Part shown: positions 35,169 through 43,155 of the stretch, piece after piece
Layout: every line of letters starts with the position of its first letter
How positions within the stretch are numbered: the first letter of the stretch is position 1
From: JAGNZR01 sp051659505
Lineage (GTDB): Bacteria; Fusobacteriota; Fusobacteriia; Fusobacteriales; Fusobacteriaceae
Assembly (NCBI GenBank): GCA_051659505.1
Contig: JBOFOQ010000008.1
Coordinates: 1-59,397, forward strand
Direction of reading: 5' to 3'
Length of the DNA stretch: 59,397 nt
Position numbers and translations under genes: made by a program
Notes under the pieces: generated by a model
The model's input: only the letters and a program-made list of their open reading frames with translations
What the model was told of the DNA's origin: nothing
Databases searched by the model: none

Positions 35169-35261
35169 GGTGAAATGGCAGAGCGGCCGAATGCGCTCCC
35201 CTGCTAAGGGAGTATACGGTTTATAGCCGTATCGAGAGTTCAAATCTCTCTTTCACCGCCA
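35169..35261 (+). tRNA. tRNA-Ser(GCT)
   Basis: Class II tRNA: acceptor GGTGAAA pairs with TTTCACC, anticodon GCT, an extended variable arm, encoded CCA. It is co-transcribed with the preceding tRNA-Ser. Confidence 0.95.
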
Positions 35262-35274
35262 CTCTAAACATAAT

Positions 35275-35300
35275 AAGGTAGGTTGACTACCTTTTTTTAT
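35275..35300 (+). terminator. Intrinsic terminator after the tRNA-Ser pair
   Basis: AAGGTAG pairs with CTACCTT around a GTTGA loop, followed by T residues. Confidence 0.85.
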
Positions 35301-35320
35301 TGAAAAAATAAAAGTTAAAA

Positions 35321-35397
35321 GCATCTATAGCTCAACTGGATAGAGCATCTGACTACGGATCAGAAGGTTGTGGGTTCGAACCCTGCTAGGTGCACCA
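35321..35397 (+). tRNA. tRNA-Arg(ACG)
   Basis: Acceptor GCATCTA pairs with TAGGTGC, anticodon ACG, standard T arm and encoded CCA. The A34 implies inosine formation by a TadA-type deaminase. Confidence 0.95.
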
Positions 35398-35407
35398 CAA
35401 AAAAAGT

Positions 35408-35436
35408 TTGACACAATAGAAAAAAAATGTTAAACT
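35408..35436 (+). promoter_or_regulatory. Promoter of the infC-rpmI-rplT operon
   Basis: TTGACA (35408-35413), 17-base spacer, TAAACT (35431-35436). The element is nearly identical along its length to the rpsB promoter at 43812-43840. Confidence 0.8.
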
Positions 35437-35444
35437 AAATGAAG

Positions 35445-35633
35445 TTAAAAAAATATAATTTTTCTAAAAAAATGAAAAATTATAATAATACAAGTAGGAA
35501 CCCCTGTTTCTCACCTTAAACAAGATTAAATCAATTAAGGTTGTCAATCTGAAAAAAGATATTATTAATGATTGTAATCATTATGTCTTTATTTTAAGGT
35601 TATAATAGGGCGTTTAAAACGTCTTTTTTTTAT
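35445..35633 (+). promoter_or_regulatory. Structured leader of infC-rpmI-rplT with terminator
   Basis: About 210 nt of untranslated leader. CCTTAA (35514-35519) can pair with TTAAGG (35535-35540) or, as CCTTAAA, with TTTAAGG (35593-35599), so two exclusive folds exist. A 7-bp hairpin sits at 35566-35583. The leader ends in an intrinsic terminator (ggcgt/acgtc with a wobble, then eight T; about 35609-35633). This fits an L20-type autoregulatory leader like that of Firmicutes, an inference by position and architecture. Confidence 0.6.
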
Positions 35634-35656
35634 AGAATATTTTGGAGGTGTTTATT

Positions 35657-36166
35657 ATTTCTGACAAAGTTAGAATTAATGAAAAAATAAGAGGGAAAGA
35701 GTTTAGAGTTATATCTGACTCAGGAGAGCAATTAGGAATTATGTCTTCTCAAGATGCATTAAACTTAGCAGATGAGCAAGAATTAGATTTAGTTGAAATT
35801 TCTCCAACAGCAAATCCACCAGTTTGTAAAATTATGAACTATGGAAAGTTTAAGTATGAGCAAACAAGAAAGCAGAAAGAAGCCAAGAAAAATCAAAAGC
35901 AAGTAGTTCTTAAAGAAGTTAAAGTTAGTGCTAGGATAGATGGACATGATTTGGAAACAAAAATGAGTCATATTGAAAAATTCTTGGAAAAAGAAAACAA
36001 AGTTAAGGTAACTCTTACTTTATTTGGAAGAGAAAAAATGCACTCTGAATTAGGAATAGGTACACTTGAGATGATAGCAGAGAAATTTGCAGAAGTAGCA
36101 GATGCAGACAAGAAATACAGAGATAAACAAAAGCATCTAATACTAACACCAAAGAAAAATAGTTAA
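35657..36166 (+). CDS. infC: Translation initiation factor IF-3
   Basis: 169 aa, two-domain factor that binds the 30S subunit and checks start-codon pairing. The N-terminal VRINEKIRGKEFRVI and the C-terminal domain after a Lys-rich linker (about residues 70-90) are typical. No ATG/GTG/TTG fits the expected N-terminus: a TTG at 35642 lies in the ribosome site itself. The ggaggtg at 35644-35650 points to ATT at 35657 (or 35654), so the gene uses the rare AUU start known for infC, which lets IF-3 repress its own translation. Confidence 0.95.
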   Translation: MSDKVRINEKIRGKEFRVISDSGEQLGIMSSQDALNLADEQELDLVEISPTANPPVCKIMNYGKFKYEQTRKQKEAKKNQKQVVLKEVKVSARIDGHDLETKMSHIEKFLEKENKVKVTLTLFGREKMHSELGIGTLEMIAEKFAEVADADKKYRDKQKHLILTPKKNS

Positions 36167-36192
36167 TATTTGAAAGAGGAGGATACATAACA

Positions 36193-36399
36193 ATGGCAAA
36201 AATGAAAACTCATAGAGGGGCTAAAAAAAGAATTAAAGTAACTGGAACAGGAAAGTTCGTAGTGAAACATTCAGGAAAAAGTCACATCTTAACGAAAAAA
36301 ACAAAGAAAAGAAAGAATAACCTTAAGAAAGATATGGTTGTTACTGAAACTTTAAAAAAACACATGAAAGCTCTATTACCATACGGAGTAGGAAGATAG
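36193..36399 (+). CDS. rpmI: 50S ribosomal protein L35
   Basis: 68 aa, very basic. The MAKMKTHRGAKKR start and the KSHILTKKTKKRK core are L35 signatures. It lies between infC and rplT in the universal order, with an aggagg site. Co-regulation with rplT through the operon leader is likely. Confidence 0.97.
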   Translation: MAKMKTHRGAKKRIKVTGTGKFVVKHSGKSHILTKKTKKRKNNLKKDMVVTETLKKHMKALLPYGVGR

Positions 36400-36439
36400 G
36401 TTCAAGAAAAATCGGAACAAAAGATAGGAGGAAAAAGAA

Positions 36440-36790
36440 ATGAGAATTAAAACTGGAATAGTAAGAAGAAGAAGACATAAAAGAGTTTTAAAAGCAGCTA
36501 AAGGATTTAGAGGTGCATCTGGTGACGTTTTTAAGCAAGCTAACCAAGCAGTTAATAAAGCAGCTGTTTACTCAACTAGAGATAGATTAGTAAGAAAAAG
36601 AAAAATGAGACAACTTTGGATCATAAGAATAAATGCAGCAGCTAGAATAAATGGAATAACTTATTCTGTGCTAATGAATGGTCTAAAAAAAGCAGGGATA
36701 ACTTTAGATAGAAAAGTACTTTCTGATATTGCTTTAAACAATGCTTCTGAATTTGCAAAATTAGTAGAAGTTGCAAGAAAAGCTAAATAA
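36440..36790 (+). CDS. rplT: 50S ribosomal protein L20
   Basis: 116 aa, basic, with the long N-terminal helix (MRIKTGIVRRRRHKRVLK) that threads 23S rRNA and the C-terminal globular domain that in other bacteria binds its own operon leader. The KGFRGASGDVFKQA segment is typical. It ends the infC operon just before a terminator. Confidence 0.97.
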   Translation: MRIKTGIVRRRRHKRVLKAAKGFRGASGDVFKQANQAVNKAAVYSTRDRLVRKRKMRQLWIIRINAAARINGITYSVLMNGLKKAGITLDRKVLSDIALNNASEFAKLVEVARKAK

Positions 36791-36798
36791 TTGTATAA

Positions 36799-36836
36799 AA
36801 AAAGTTGAACTATAATATGAGTTCAACTTTTTTTTA
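36799..36836 (+). terminator. Intrinsic terminator of infC-rpmI-rplT
   Basis: aaagttgaac (36801-36810) pairs with gttcaacttt (36821-36830), followed by a T tract. Confidence 0.9.
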
Positions 36837-36844
36837 ATTAAGAA

Positions 36845-36873
36845 TTAAAATTATTGAATTAATATGCTATAAT
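36845..36873 (+). promoter_or_regulatory. Extended -10 promoter of the TPR gene
   Basis: TTAAAA (36845-36850), 17-base spacer, TGC-TATAAT (TATAAT at 36868-36873). Confidence 0.75.
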
Positions 36874-36926
36874 AGAATGAAAGGTTTATACTGAAAAGTT
36901 AATATTGTTGGATAGGAGGAGCTTAA

Positions 36927-37499
36927 GTGTTGAGAACAGAAATTTTTAAAAATTATTGTGATAAAGAGCCAGCTCTACTGACTAAAAAAGAAGAAGAAAT
37001 GAGGATAAAACTTCTTTTAGAGCCAAATAATATAGAGTTTTTAAGACTTTTAGGAGATATTTTATATTTTAAAAAAGATATTATAGGAACAATTAAAATA
37101 TATGAAAAATTAGTTAAATTAGATGATAATAAATCAGATTTATTAGGTTTTTTAGGATATTTATATTATGAAAATGAAAATTATGATTTAGCTATCGAAA
37201 AAATAAGAAAAGCTTTGTTATTAAATGAAAAAGTTGCATTTTTTTATTTTTTATTAGGAAATGTATATTCAAGAATAGGACTGATAAAAGAAGCTATTAT
37301 AAACTATGACTTAGCTATATTTTTAGATTTGGACATATATGAAGCACATTTAGATTTTGCTAAAAATTATGAAGTTATGGGGTGTGAAAAAAAAGCACTG
37401 AAAGAATATATAGCTGCTTATGAAATTGATCCAAGAAAAACTCAACTGCGTGAAAAAATAGAAGAGTTGAAGAAAATGAAAAATATAAATTTAGGATAG
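36927..37499 (+). CDS. Tetratricopeptide-repeat protein
   Basis: 190 aa, no signal peptide, so probably cytoplasmic. Residues about 35-175 show four TPR-like helical pairs, with the recurring pattern of small residues and Tyr/Ala (for example LGFLGYLYYENENYDLAIEK, then LLGNVYSRIGLIKEAIINYD). TPRs mediate protein binding; no partner is known. It starts with GTG (36927; TTG 36930 also possible) after a strong aggagga site. A hairpin spans its stop codon, and a J-domain gene follows 42 nt later. The pair may form a chaperone-related module; this is a guess from TPR plus J domain. Confidence 0.7.
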   Translation: MLRTEIFKNYCDKEPALLTKKEEEMRIKLLLEPNNIEFLRLLGDILYFKKDIIGTIKIYEKLVKLDDNKSDLLGFLGYLYYENENYDLAIEKIRKALLLNEKVAFFYFLLGNVYSRIGLIKEAIINYDLAIFLDLDIYEAHLDFAKNYEVMGCEKKALKEYIAAYEIDPRKTQLREKIEELKKMKNINLG

Positions 37500-37520
37500 A
37501 AGAGATTCTATCCTAAATTT
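37487..37520 (+). other. Long hairpin spanning the TPR gene stop
   Basis: A perfect 15-bp inverted repeat (37487-37501 with 37506-37520) closed by a GAGA tetraloop. It includes the last codons and stop. It has no T tract, so it is likely an RNA stability or processing element rather than a terminator. Confidence 0.6.
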
Positions 37521-37541
37521 CTAAATAATGAGGTGTGGATA

Positions 37542-38105
37542 ATGATAGGAATGATTTTTATGGCAATAATATTTTTTGTCGTAATTGGTGCAGTAACAGG
37601 AAAAAACTCAAATTTTTTACCATTAATTTTTTTACTTTTTATATTTTTAATATTTGCATTTGGTTTTCAAATATTAGGATTTTTATTAAGCAATCCCTGG
37701 CTTTTATTTCTTCTTTTAGGACTATATGTATTGTCTAAAAAAAATGCACCTAAAAACCCTAGAAAAGGAGCAAAATTTTATTATTATAAATCAGGGAATC
37801 AAGCAAATAAAGATTTTGAGGAATTTTTTAGGCAAGCGGGAGAAGGGTTCCAATATGGTGGTAATAATTCAAATAATAACCGAGGAAGTTTTTCTGCTTT
37901 TAGAGATAAAAGTGTAGATTATAAAAATCTTGGAATAGTTGAGGGAGCGACAAAGGAAGAAATAAAAAAAGCGTATAGAGATAAAGCGAAACAACATCAT
38001 CCTGATAAATTTATGAATGCTACAGAAAATGAGAGAGCACTTCATGAAAAAATGTTTAAAGAGGCTAATGAAAGTTATGATAATATAATGAAAGATTTTA
38101 GTTAG
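37542..38105 (+). CDS. Membrane-anchored J-domain protein
   Basis: 187 aa. Two hydrophobic segments (about residues 3-22 and 28-63) form a membrane anchor, then a Gly/Asn-rich linker (about 110-125) leads to a C-terminal J domain with the Hsp70-activating HPD motif in KQHHPDKF. Domain order (membrane anchor, then C-terminal J) resembles DjlA-type co-chaperones rather than DnaJ. It should recruit DnaK to the membrane. The ATG at 37542 has aggtg six bases upstream; the GTG at 37533 overlaps that site. It probably shares a transcript with the TPR gene. Confidence 0.8.
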   Translation: MIGMIFMAIIFFVVIGAVTGKNSNFLPLIFLLFIFLIFAFGFQILGFLLSNPWLLFLLLGLYVLSKKNAPKNPRKGAKFYYYKSGNQANKDFEEFFRQAGEGFQYGGNNSNNNRGSFSAFRDKSVDYKNLGIVEGATKEEIKKAYRDKAKQHHPDKFMNATENERALHEKMFKEANESYDNIMKDFS

Positions 38106-38158
38106 GATTTAAACTTTTATTTTTTATTTACATTAAATAGAAAATTAAGATTTTTAGG

Positions 38159-38187
38159 TTAGAAAAATAAAATAAATATGATATAAT
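38159..38187 (+). promoter_or_regulatory. Extended -10 promoter of glmU
   Basis: TTAGAA (38159-38164), 17-base spacer, TGA-TATAAT (TATAAT at 38182-38187). Confidence 0.7.
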
Positions 38188-38233
38188 AAATATCGTAAAT
38201 ATAAAACTTTATATAAATATAGAGGAGTGAAAT

Positions 38234-39583
38234 ATGAAATTAAAATCTCTTATTCTTGCAGCGGGAAAAGGAACAAGAATGAAGTCAGAATTACCTAAAG
38301 TTATTCATAGTGTAAATGGTGTTACCATGTTAGAAAAAATAATGGATACTTTAGATAAATTAAAGGTTGAAGAAAACATTTTAATATTAGGTCATAAAAA
38401 AGAAGAGATATTAAACATTGTAGGAGATGTAACCTATGTAGTTCAAGAGGAACAACTGGGAACAGGACATGCAATTATGATAGCAGAACCTAAGTTAAGA
38501 GATTTTGATGGGGATATTTTAGTAGTATGTGGAGATACACCTTTATTAAAAATGGAAACTTTAAAAGAAATGTACGAGTTTCATGTTAAATCAGGAGCAA
38601 TAACGACACTGCTTACTTCGATTTATGAGAACCCTTTTGGCTACGGGAGGATATTAAAAGATAATGGAAAAATATCTTCAATAGTAGAAGAAAAAGAAGC
38701 CACTAAAGAAGAAAAAAAAATTCAAGAAATAAATGCAGGTGTTTATTGTTTTAATTCAAAAGAATTATGGAAGACGTTGAAGAAAGTTGAAAATAAAAAT
38801 GAAAAAGGTGAATATTATCTTACTGATGTAATTAGTATTCAAGTAAAAGAACAAAAAAAAGTTGAAACATTTTTATTAGAGGATAATTTAGAAGTGTTAG
38901 GCATAAATTCTAAAGTGGAACTAGCACAAGCCAGTAAAATATTGAGAGAAAGAAAAAATAATAAATTAATGGAAGAAGGGGTAATATTAATCGATCCTAA
39001 TAGTACTTATATAGAAGAAAGTGTAAAAATAGGAAGAGATACAATTATTTATCCAGGTGTTTTAATTCAGGGACAGACAACAATAGGTGAAGGCTGTGTA
39101 ATTTTAGGTAACACTAGAATAATACAGTGTGAAATTGGGGATTCTGTAAAAGTTGAAAGTTCAGTTTTAGAAGAAAGTATAATAGAAAAATTAGCAACAA
39201 TAGGTCCTTATGCTCATATAAGACCTAAAACTCATCTTAAAGAAAAAGTTCATGTGGGAAATTTTGTTGAAATAAAAAAATCTACATTGGAAAAAGGAGT
39301 AAAAGTAGGACACCTTACATATTTAGGAGATGCTATAGTTGGTGATAACACAAATATAGGAGCAGGCACTATAACTTGTAACTATGATGGAAAAAATAAG
39401 TTTAAAACTACAATAGGGAAAGAGACCTTTATCGGGAGTAATACAATGTTAGTTGCTCCTGTTACAATAGAAGATAGAGGTATGACAGCAGCAGGGTCAG
39501 TAATAACCAAAGATGTTCCGAGTAAATCACTAGCAGTGGCAAGAAGCAAACAAACTATAAAACTAAACTGGAGGAAAGATTAA
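38234..39583 (+). CDS. glmU: Bifunctional N-acetylglucosamine-1-P uridyltransferase / glucosamine-1-P acetyltransferase
   Basis: 449 aa. The N-terminal pyrophosphorylase domain (to about 225) begins with LAAGKGTRMKSELPK. The C-terminal left-handed beta-helix (about 250-449) shows hexapeptide periodicity and the acetyltransferase segments NFVEIKKS and NYDGKNKF. It makes UDP-GlcNAc, the substrate for the mur pathway and lipid A. It ends two bases before prs, a pairing common in low-GC bacteria. Confidence 0.97.
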   Translation: MKLKSLILAAGKGTRMKSELPKVIHSVNGVTMLEKIMDTLDKLKVEENILILGHKKEEILNIVGDVTYVVQEEQLGTGHAIMIAEPKLRDFDGDILVVCGDTPLLKMETLKEMYEFHVKSGAITTLLTSIYENPFGYGRILKDNGKISSIVEEKEATKEEKKIQEINAGVYCFNSKELWKTLKKVENKNEKGEYYLTDVISIQVKEQKKVETFLLEDNLEVLGINSKVELAQASKILRERKNNKLMEEGVILIDPNSTYIEESVKIGRDTIIYPGVLIQGQTTIGEGCVILGNTRIIQCEIGDSVKVESSVLEESIIEKLATIGPYAHIRPKTHLKEKVHVGNFVEIKKSTLEKGVKVGHLTYLGDAIVGDNTNIGAGTITCNYDGKNKFKTTIGKETFIGSNTMLVAPVTIEDRGMTAAGSVITKDVPSKSLAVARSKQTIKLNWRKD

Positions 39584-40546
39584 ATGATCAGTGCAGAAAA
39601 TGTTAAAATATTTTGTGGTACATCTAGCGTTGAATTAGGTGAGAAAATTGCAAAAAATTATGGTGTTGAATTAGGTAAGGCGACTGTAGTACGATTTGAA
39701 GATGGTGAAGTATATGTAAGAATAGATGAAACAGTGCGAGGTAGAGATGTTTTCATAATTCAATCAACGTCTAATCCAGTTAATGAGAATTTAATGGAGC
39801 TTTTAATTTTTGTAGATGCACTTAAAAGAGCTTCTGCAAGAAGTATTTCTGTTGTTATACCTTATTATGGGTATGCTAGACAAGATAGAAAAGCAAGCCC
39901 TAGAGAGCCGATTACAGCCAAATTAGTAGCCAACATTTTAACAACTGCAGGAGTTACAAGAGTAGTAACGATGGATCTTCACGCAGATCAACTACAAGGA
40001 TTTTTTGATATTCCAGTGGACCACATGCAAGCATTACCTCTACTTGCAAAATATTTTATAAAAAAAGGATTACGTGGTGAAGATGTAGTTGTAGTTTCTC
40101 CTGATATTGGTGGAGTTAAAAGAGCAAGAAAATTAGCTGAATGGCTAGACTGTAAAATAGCTATAATAGATAAAAGAAGACCTAAGCCTAATATGTCTGA
40201 AGTTATGAACTTAATAGGAGATGTAGAAGGAAAAACAGCTATATTTATAGATGATATGATAGACACTGCTGGAACTATTACAGGGGGAGCAGACGCAATT
40301 ATAGCAGCTGGTGCAAAAGAAGCTTATGCTTGTTGCTCACATGGAATTTTTTCTGGTCCAGCAATAGAAAGAATAAGAAAATCATCTCTTAAGGAAGTTG
40401 TTATAACTGATTCAATAAAGCAAGCTAAAAATAAAGAATTAGATAAAATAGTAGTTTTATCTAGTGCAGGAATATTTGCTGAAGCAATGTTAAGAATTGT
40501 AAATAATGAAGCTGTTTCAGATTTATTTGAAAAAAAACCTGTGTAA
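39584..40546 (+). CDS. prs: Ribose-phosphate pyrophosphokinase
   Basis: 320 aa enzyme that makes PRPP from ribose 5-phosphate and ATP for nucleotide, His and NAD synthesis. The N-terminal IFCGTSSVELGEKIA, the IPYYGYARQDRK flexible-loop region and the PRPP-binding IDDMIDTAGTI are all intact. It is directly downstream of glmU with a ggagg site in the glmU end, so the two are co-expressed. Confidence 0.97.
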   Translation: MISAENVKIFCGTSSVELGEKIAKNYGVELGKATVVRFEDGEVYVRIDETVRGRDVFIIQSTSNPVNENLMELLIFVDALKRASARSISVVIPYYGYARQDRKASPREPITAKLVANILTTAGVTRVVTMDLHADQLQGFFDIPVDHMQALPLLAKYFIKKGLRGEDVVVVSPDIGGVKRARKLAEWLDCKIAIIDKRRPKPNMSEVMNLIGDVEGKTAIFIDDMIDTAGTITGGADAIIAAGAKEAYACCSHGIFSGPAIERIRKSSLKEVVITDSIKQAKNKELDKIVVLSSAGIFAEAMLRIVNNEAVSDLFEKKPV

Positions 40547-40641
40547 ACAAAATTAAAAAAAAAGGATAAAGAATTAATTACTAGTATATTATATTGTAGT
40601 TATCAATAAAAACACTTAGGTGGAAAAGGAGAGTATTGGTT

Positions 40642-41769
40642 ATGTCTAAAGTTATATTAAAAGGTGTGGAAAAAAAATATCCTAATGGGTTTAAAGCGGT
40701 TCATGGTATTGATTTAGAAATAAAAGATGGAGAATTCATGGTTTTTGTTGGTCCTTCTGGGTGTGCTAAATCTACAACGTTGAGAATGATAGCAGGATTA
40801 GAAGAGATTACAGGTGGGGAAATTATAATAGGTGATAAAGTTGTAAATAATATTCCTCCGAAAGATCGAGGGATAGCAATGGTATTTCAAAATTATGCCT
40901 TATATCCTCATATGACAGCTTATGAAAATATGGCATTTGGATTAAAAATGGCTAAAGTTCCAAAGCAAGAGATAGATGAAAGAGTTAGAGAAGCAGCGGT
41001 TAAACTAGAGATAACAGATTTGTTAGATAGAAAACCTAAAGAAATGTCCGGTGGACAAAGACAAAGAATTGCAGTAGGAAGAGCTATAGTTAGAAAACCA
41101 GATGTCTTTTTATTTGATGAACCTTTATCAAATTTAGATGCGAAATTAAGAGTTTCAATGAGAGTTAGAATAACTCAACTTCATAAAGAATTGAAAAAAG
41201 AAGGTCAAACTGCAACCATGATATATGTTACTCATGATCAGGTTGAAGCAATGACAATGGGGGATAGAATCTGTGTATTAAATTATGGAAAAATTATGCA
41301 GGTTGACACTCCGTTAAATTTATATAATTTTCCAGTTAATAAATTTGTTGCAGGATTTATAGGTTCGCCTGCTATGAATTTAGTAGAGGGAACTTTAGTT
41401 CATACTGAAAATGGAATAGGAGTTAAGCTAAGTCCTGAAGATATAATAATTTTACCTGCAGCAAAAGCAGAAAAAATAAAAGGATATGTAGGTAAAAAAA
41501 TATGGTTTGGTATAAGACCTGAAAATATTGGGAATTTAAAAACTACTCCAGAAGCAAAAGGGAATATAGTAAAAGGTAGAGTTAATATTGTAGAACAAAT
41601 GGGAAGTGAAGAATATGTATATTTTTTAATCGGAAATATTCAGTATACTTCAAGAGTTCCTGTTGAAAAAGCAGAAGTTTTATCCTACGGCCAAATTGCT
41701 AACTTTGTTTTTGATTTAGAGAAATGCAGTATATTTGATTATGAAACAGAGGAAAATATAGTTTTATAG
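40642..41769 (+). CDS. Sugar-type ABC importer ATPase (UgpC/MsmK/MalK family)
   Basis: 375 aa ABC subunit with N-terminal ATPase (about 1-235) and C-terminal regulatory OB-fold (about 240-375). The Walker A reads GPSGCAKSTT, where Ala replaces the usual third Gly. The Q-loop, signature MSGGQRQRIAVGRAIV, Walker B VFLFDEP and switch His (THD) are intact. No permease or binding-protein gene is next to it, so it probably energises several sugar or glycerol-3-P importers in trans, as MsmK/MsiK do. The start follows aaggag; TTG 40636 is an alternative. Confidence 0.9.
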   Translation: MSKVILKGVEKKYPNGFKAVHGIDLEIKDGEFMVFVGPSGCAKSTTLRMIAGLEEITGGEIIIGDKVVNNIPPKDRGIAMVFQNYALYPHMTAYENMAFGLKMAKVPKQEIDERVREAAVKLEITDLLDRKPKEMSGGQRQRIAVGRAIVRKPDVFLFDEPLSNLDAKLRVSMRVRITQLHKELKKEGQTATMIYVTHDQVEAMTMGDRICVLNYGKIMQVDTPLNLYNFPVNKFVAGFIGSPAMNLVEGTLVHTENGIGVKLSPEDIIILPAAKAEKIKGYVGKKIWFGIRPENIGNLKTTPEAKGNIVKGRVNIVEQMGSEEYVYFLIGNIQYTSRVPVEKAEVLSYGQIANFVFDLEKCSIFDYETEENIVL

Positions 41770-41775
41770 AATGTG

Positions 41776-41804
41776 AAAAGAGTAAGTTTACTTACTCTTT
41801 TTTC
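41776..41804 (+). terminator. Intrinsic terminator of the ABC ATPase gene
   Basis: aaagagtaag pairs perfectly with cttactcttt around TTTA, then a T run. Confidence 0.9.
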
Positions 41805-41937
41805 TATATCTTAATAAATATATGTTGTATTACAACAGATTAAATAAGAAAAGAGAAAGATAATTCTCGATTTTCTATTATTTATATGGTAAAATAGAAA
41901 AGAAATAATAATAAAAAATAGGATAAAGGTGTTTAAT

Positions 41938-42576
41938 ATGGGACATACATTATTTAAACTAGCAGATTTAGATGCTAAACAAATGAGTGAATTTTTTAAA
42001 AATGATTCACTTATAATATATCCAACTGATACTGTGTATGGTATTGCTGGAAAGATTGACTCTAAAAATGCATTGGAAAAAATATATGCAGCTAAGAGTA
42101 GAGCTTTTTCATCACCGCTAATTGCCTTAATAAGCAATCATAGTTTAATTGATAAAATAGCAGTAGTAGATTTAGATAAAAAAAATATTCTAGAGAAACT
42201 AATAAAGTCATTTTGGCCAGGTGGTTTAACAATAATATTAAGAAAAAAAGATTTTGTTCCTAGTATTATGGTATCCAACGGAGAAACTGTAGGAGTTCGA
42301 ATGCCTAATCATGACTTTGCACTAAGAATAATAGAAAGTGCAGGAGGAATTCTACCCACTACAAGTGCTAATATATCTGGAGAAAAAACACCTAAAACTT
42401 ATGATGAAATTTCAAAAGAAATAAAAAATAGTGTTGATATTGTTATAGATGGAGGAAAATGTCCAATTGGAATAGAGTCTACTATTTTAGATTTAAGTAA
42501 AAAAGAGATAAAAATATTAAGAGAGGGAGCTATTTCTAGAAAACAAATAGAAGACATAATTGGAAAAATAAACTAG
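41938..42576 (+). CDS. TsaC/Sua5/YciO-family threonylcarbamoyl-AMP synthase-like protein
   Basis: 212 aa. YPTDTVYGIAG near residue 28, AAKSR, the WPGGLTIIL strand, VGVRMPNH and TTSANISGEKTP are the family motifs. Sua5/TsaC makes threonylcarbamoyl-AMP for t6A in tRNAs that read ANN codons. It lacks the C-terminal Sua5 domain, so it is TsaC-like in length; YciO paralogues cannot be excluded. The ATG follows aaaggtg. An extended -10 (TGG-TAAAAT, 41887-41895) may drive it. Confidence 0.88.
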   Translation: MGHTLFKLADLDAKQMSEFFKNDSLIIYPTDTVYGIAGKIDSKNALEKIYAAKSRAFSSPLIALISNHSLIDKIAVVDLDKKNILEKLIKSFWPGGLTIILRKKDFVPSIMVSNGETVGVRMPNHDFALRIIESAGGILPTTSANISGEKTPKTYDEISKEIKNSVDIVIDGGKCPIGIESTILDLSKKEIKILREGAISRKQIEDIIGKIN

Positions 42577-42588
42577 GAGGAATAATAT

Positions 42589-43023
42589 ATGAAAGCACAG
42601 AAAATAAATGCAAATAACCTTAACCCAATGGAGATGAATAACGTTTCATCTATGATGGGTGCTATGAATTTAATACAGAAAATTGGAAAGGGAAAAAGAA
42701 AATATAATGTGAACTTGGAAAAGTCAGATAAAAAATTTTTATCAAAATTTTTAACTGAAGCAAAAAAACAATTTTCAGGGGCGAATGACCAGCAAGTAAA
42801 ACCTCTAGTTGATTTCTTTGATTATGTTAAAGGTATTTGTGATAGTAAAGACAAAAAGGAACTTAGACTTAGCTACGAAGAAATGGAGTTTTTAAAAAAA
42901 ATATTAGGAGACTCTATTAAAGGAATGGAAGGGATGAGTTTTAAGTGGTACCAAATTTTGAGAAAGTCTATGGTTAAAATAATGGTAAAACAATATAGAG
43001 CATTATTAAAAAAAATTAATTAA
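42589..43023 (+). CDS. Hypothetical basic protein
   Basis: 144 aa, not recognised. It is Lys-rich and Met-rich, without a signal peptide or membrane segment. An N-terminal Asn/Met-rich stretch (to about residue 30) precedes what looks like a helical body. An aggagg site precedes the ATG, 12 nt after the TsaC-like gene, so the two are probably co-transcribed. The codon use matches neighbours, which supports it as a real gene. Nothing indicates a function; an RNA- or DNA-binding role suggested by its charge is only a guess. Confidence 0.6.
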   Translation: MKAQKINANNLNPMEMNNVSSMMGAMNLIQKIGKGKRKYNVNLEKSDKKFLSKFLTEAKKQFSGANDQQVKPLVDFFDYVKGICDSKDKKELRLSYEEMEFLKKILGDSIKGMEGMSFKWYQILRKSMVKIMVKQYRALLKKIN

Positions 43024-43155
43024 AACAATGTAAGGAAAGTGAATTTAGACATGTTTTGTCTCAACATATAGATTTTTTATAAGTTTTTTTCAATGTTAGG
43101 GATAATTCATTACACAATTTAGTATTTAAAAATAAATTAAATAAAGAGGGGAATT

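Noticed and set aside
37535..37917. Two overlapping plus-strand frames inside the J-domain gene
   Set aside because: Out-of-frame shadows of a gene with clear membrane and J-domain motifs.
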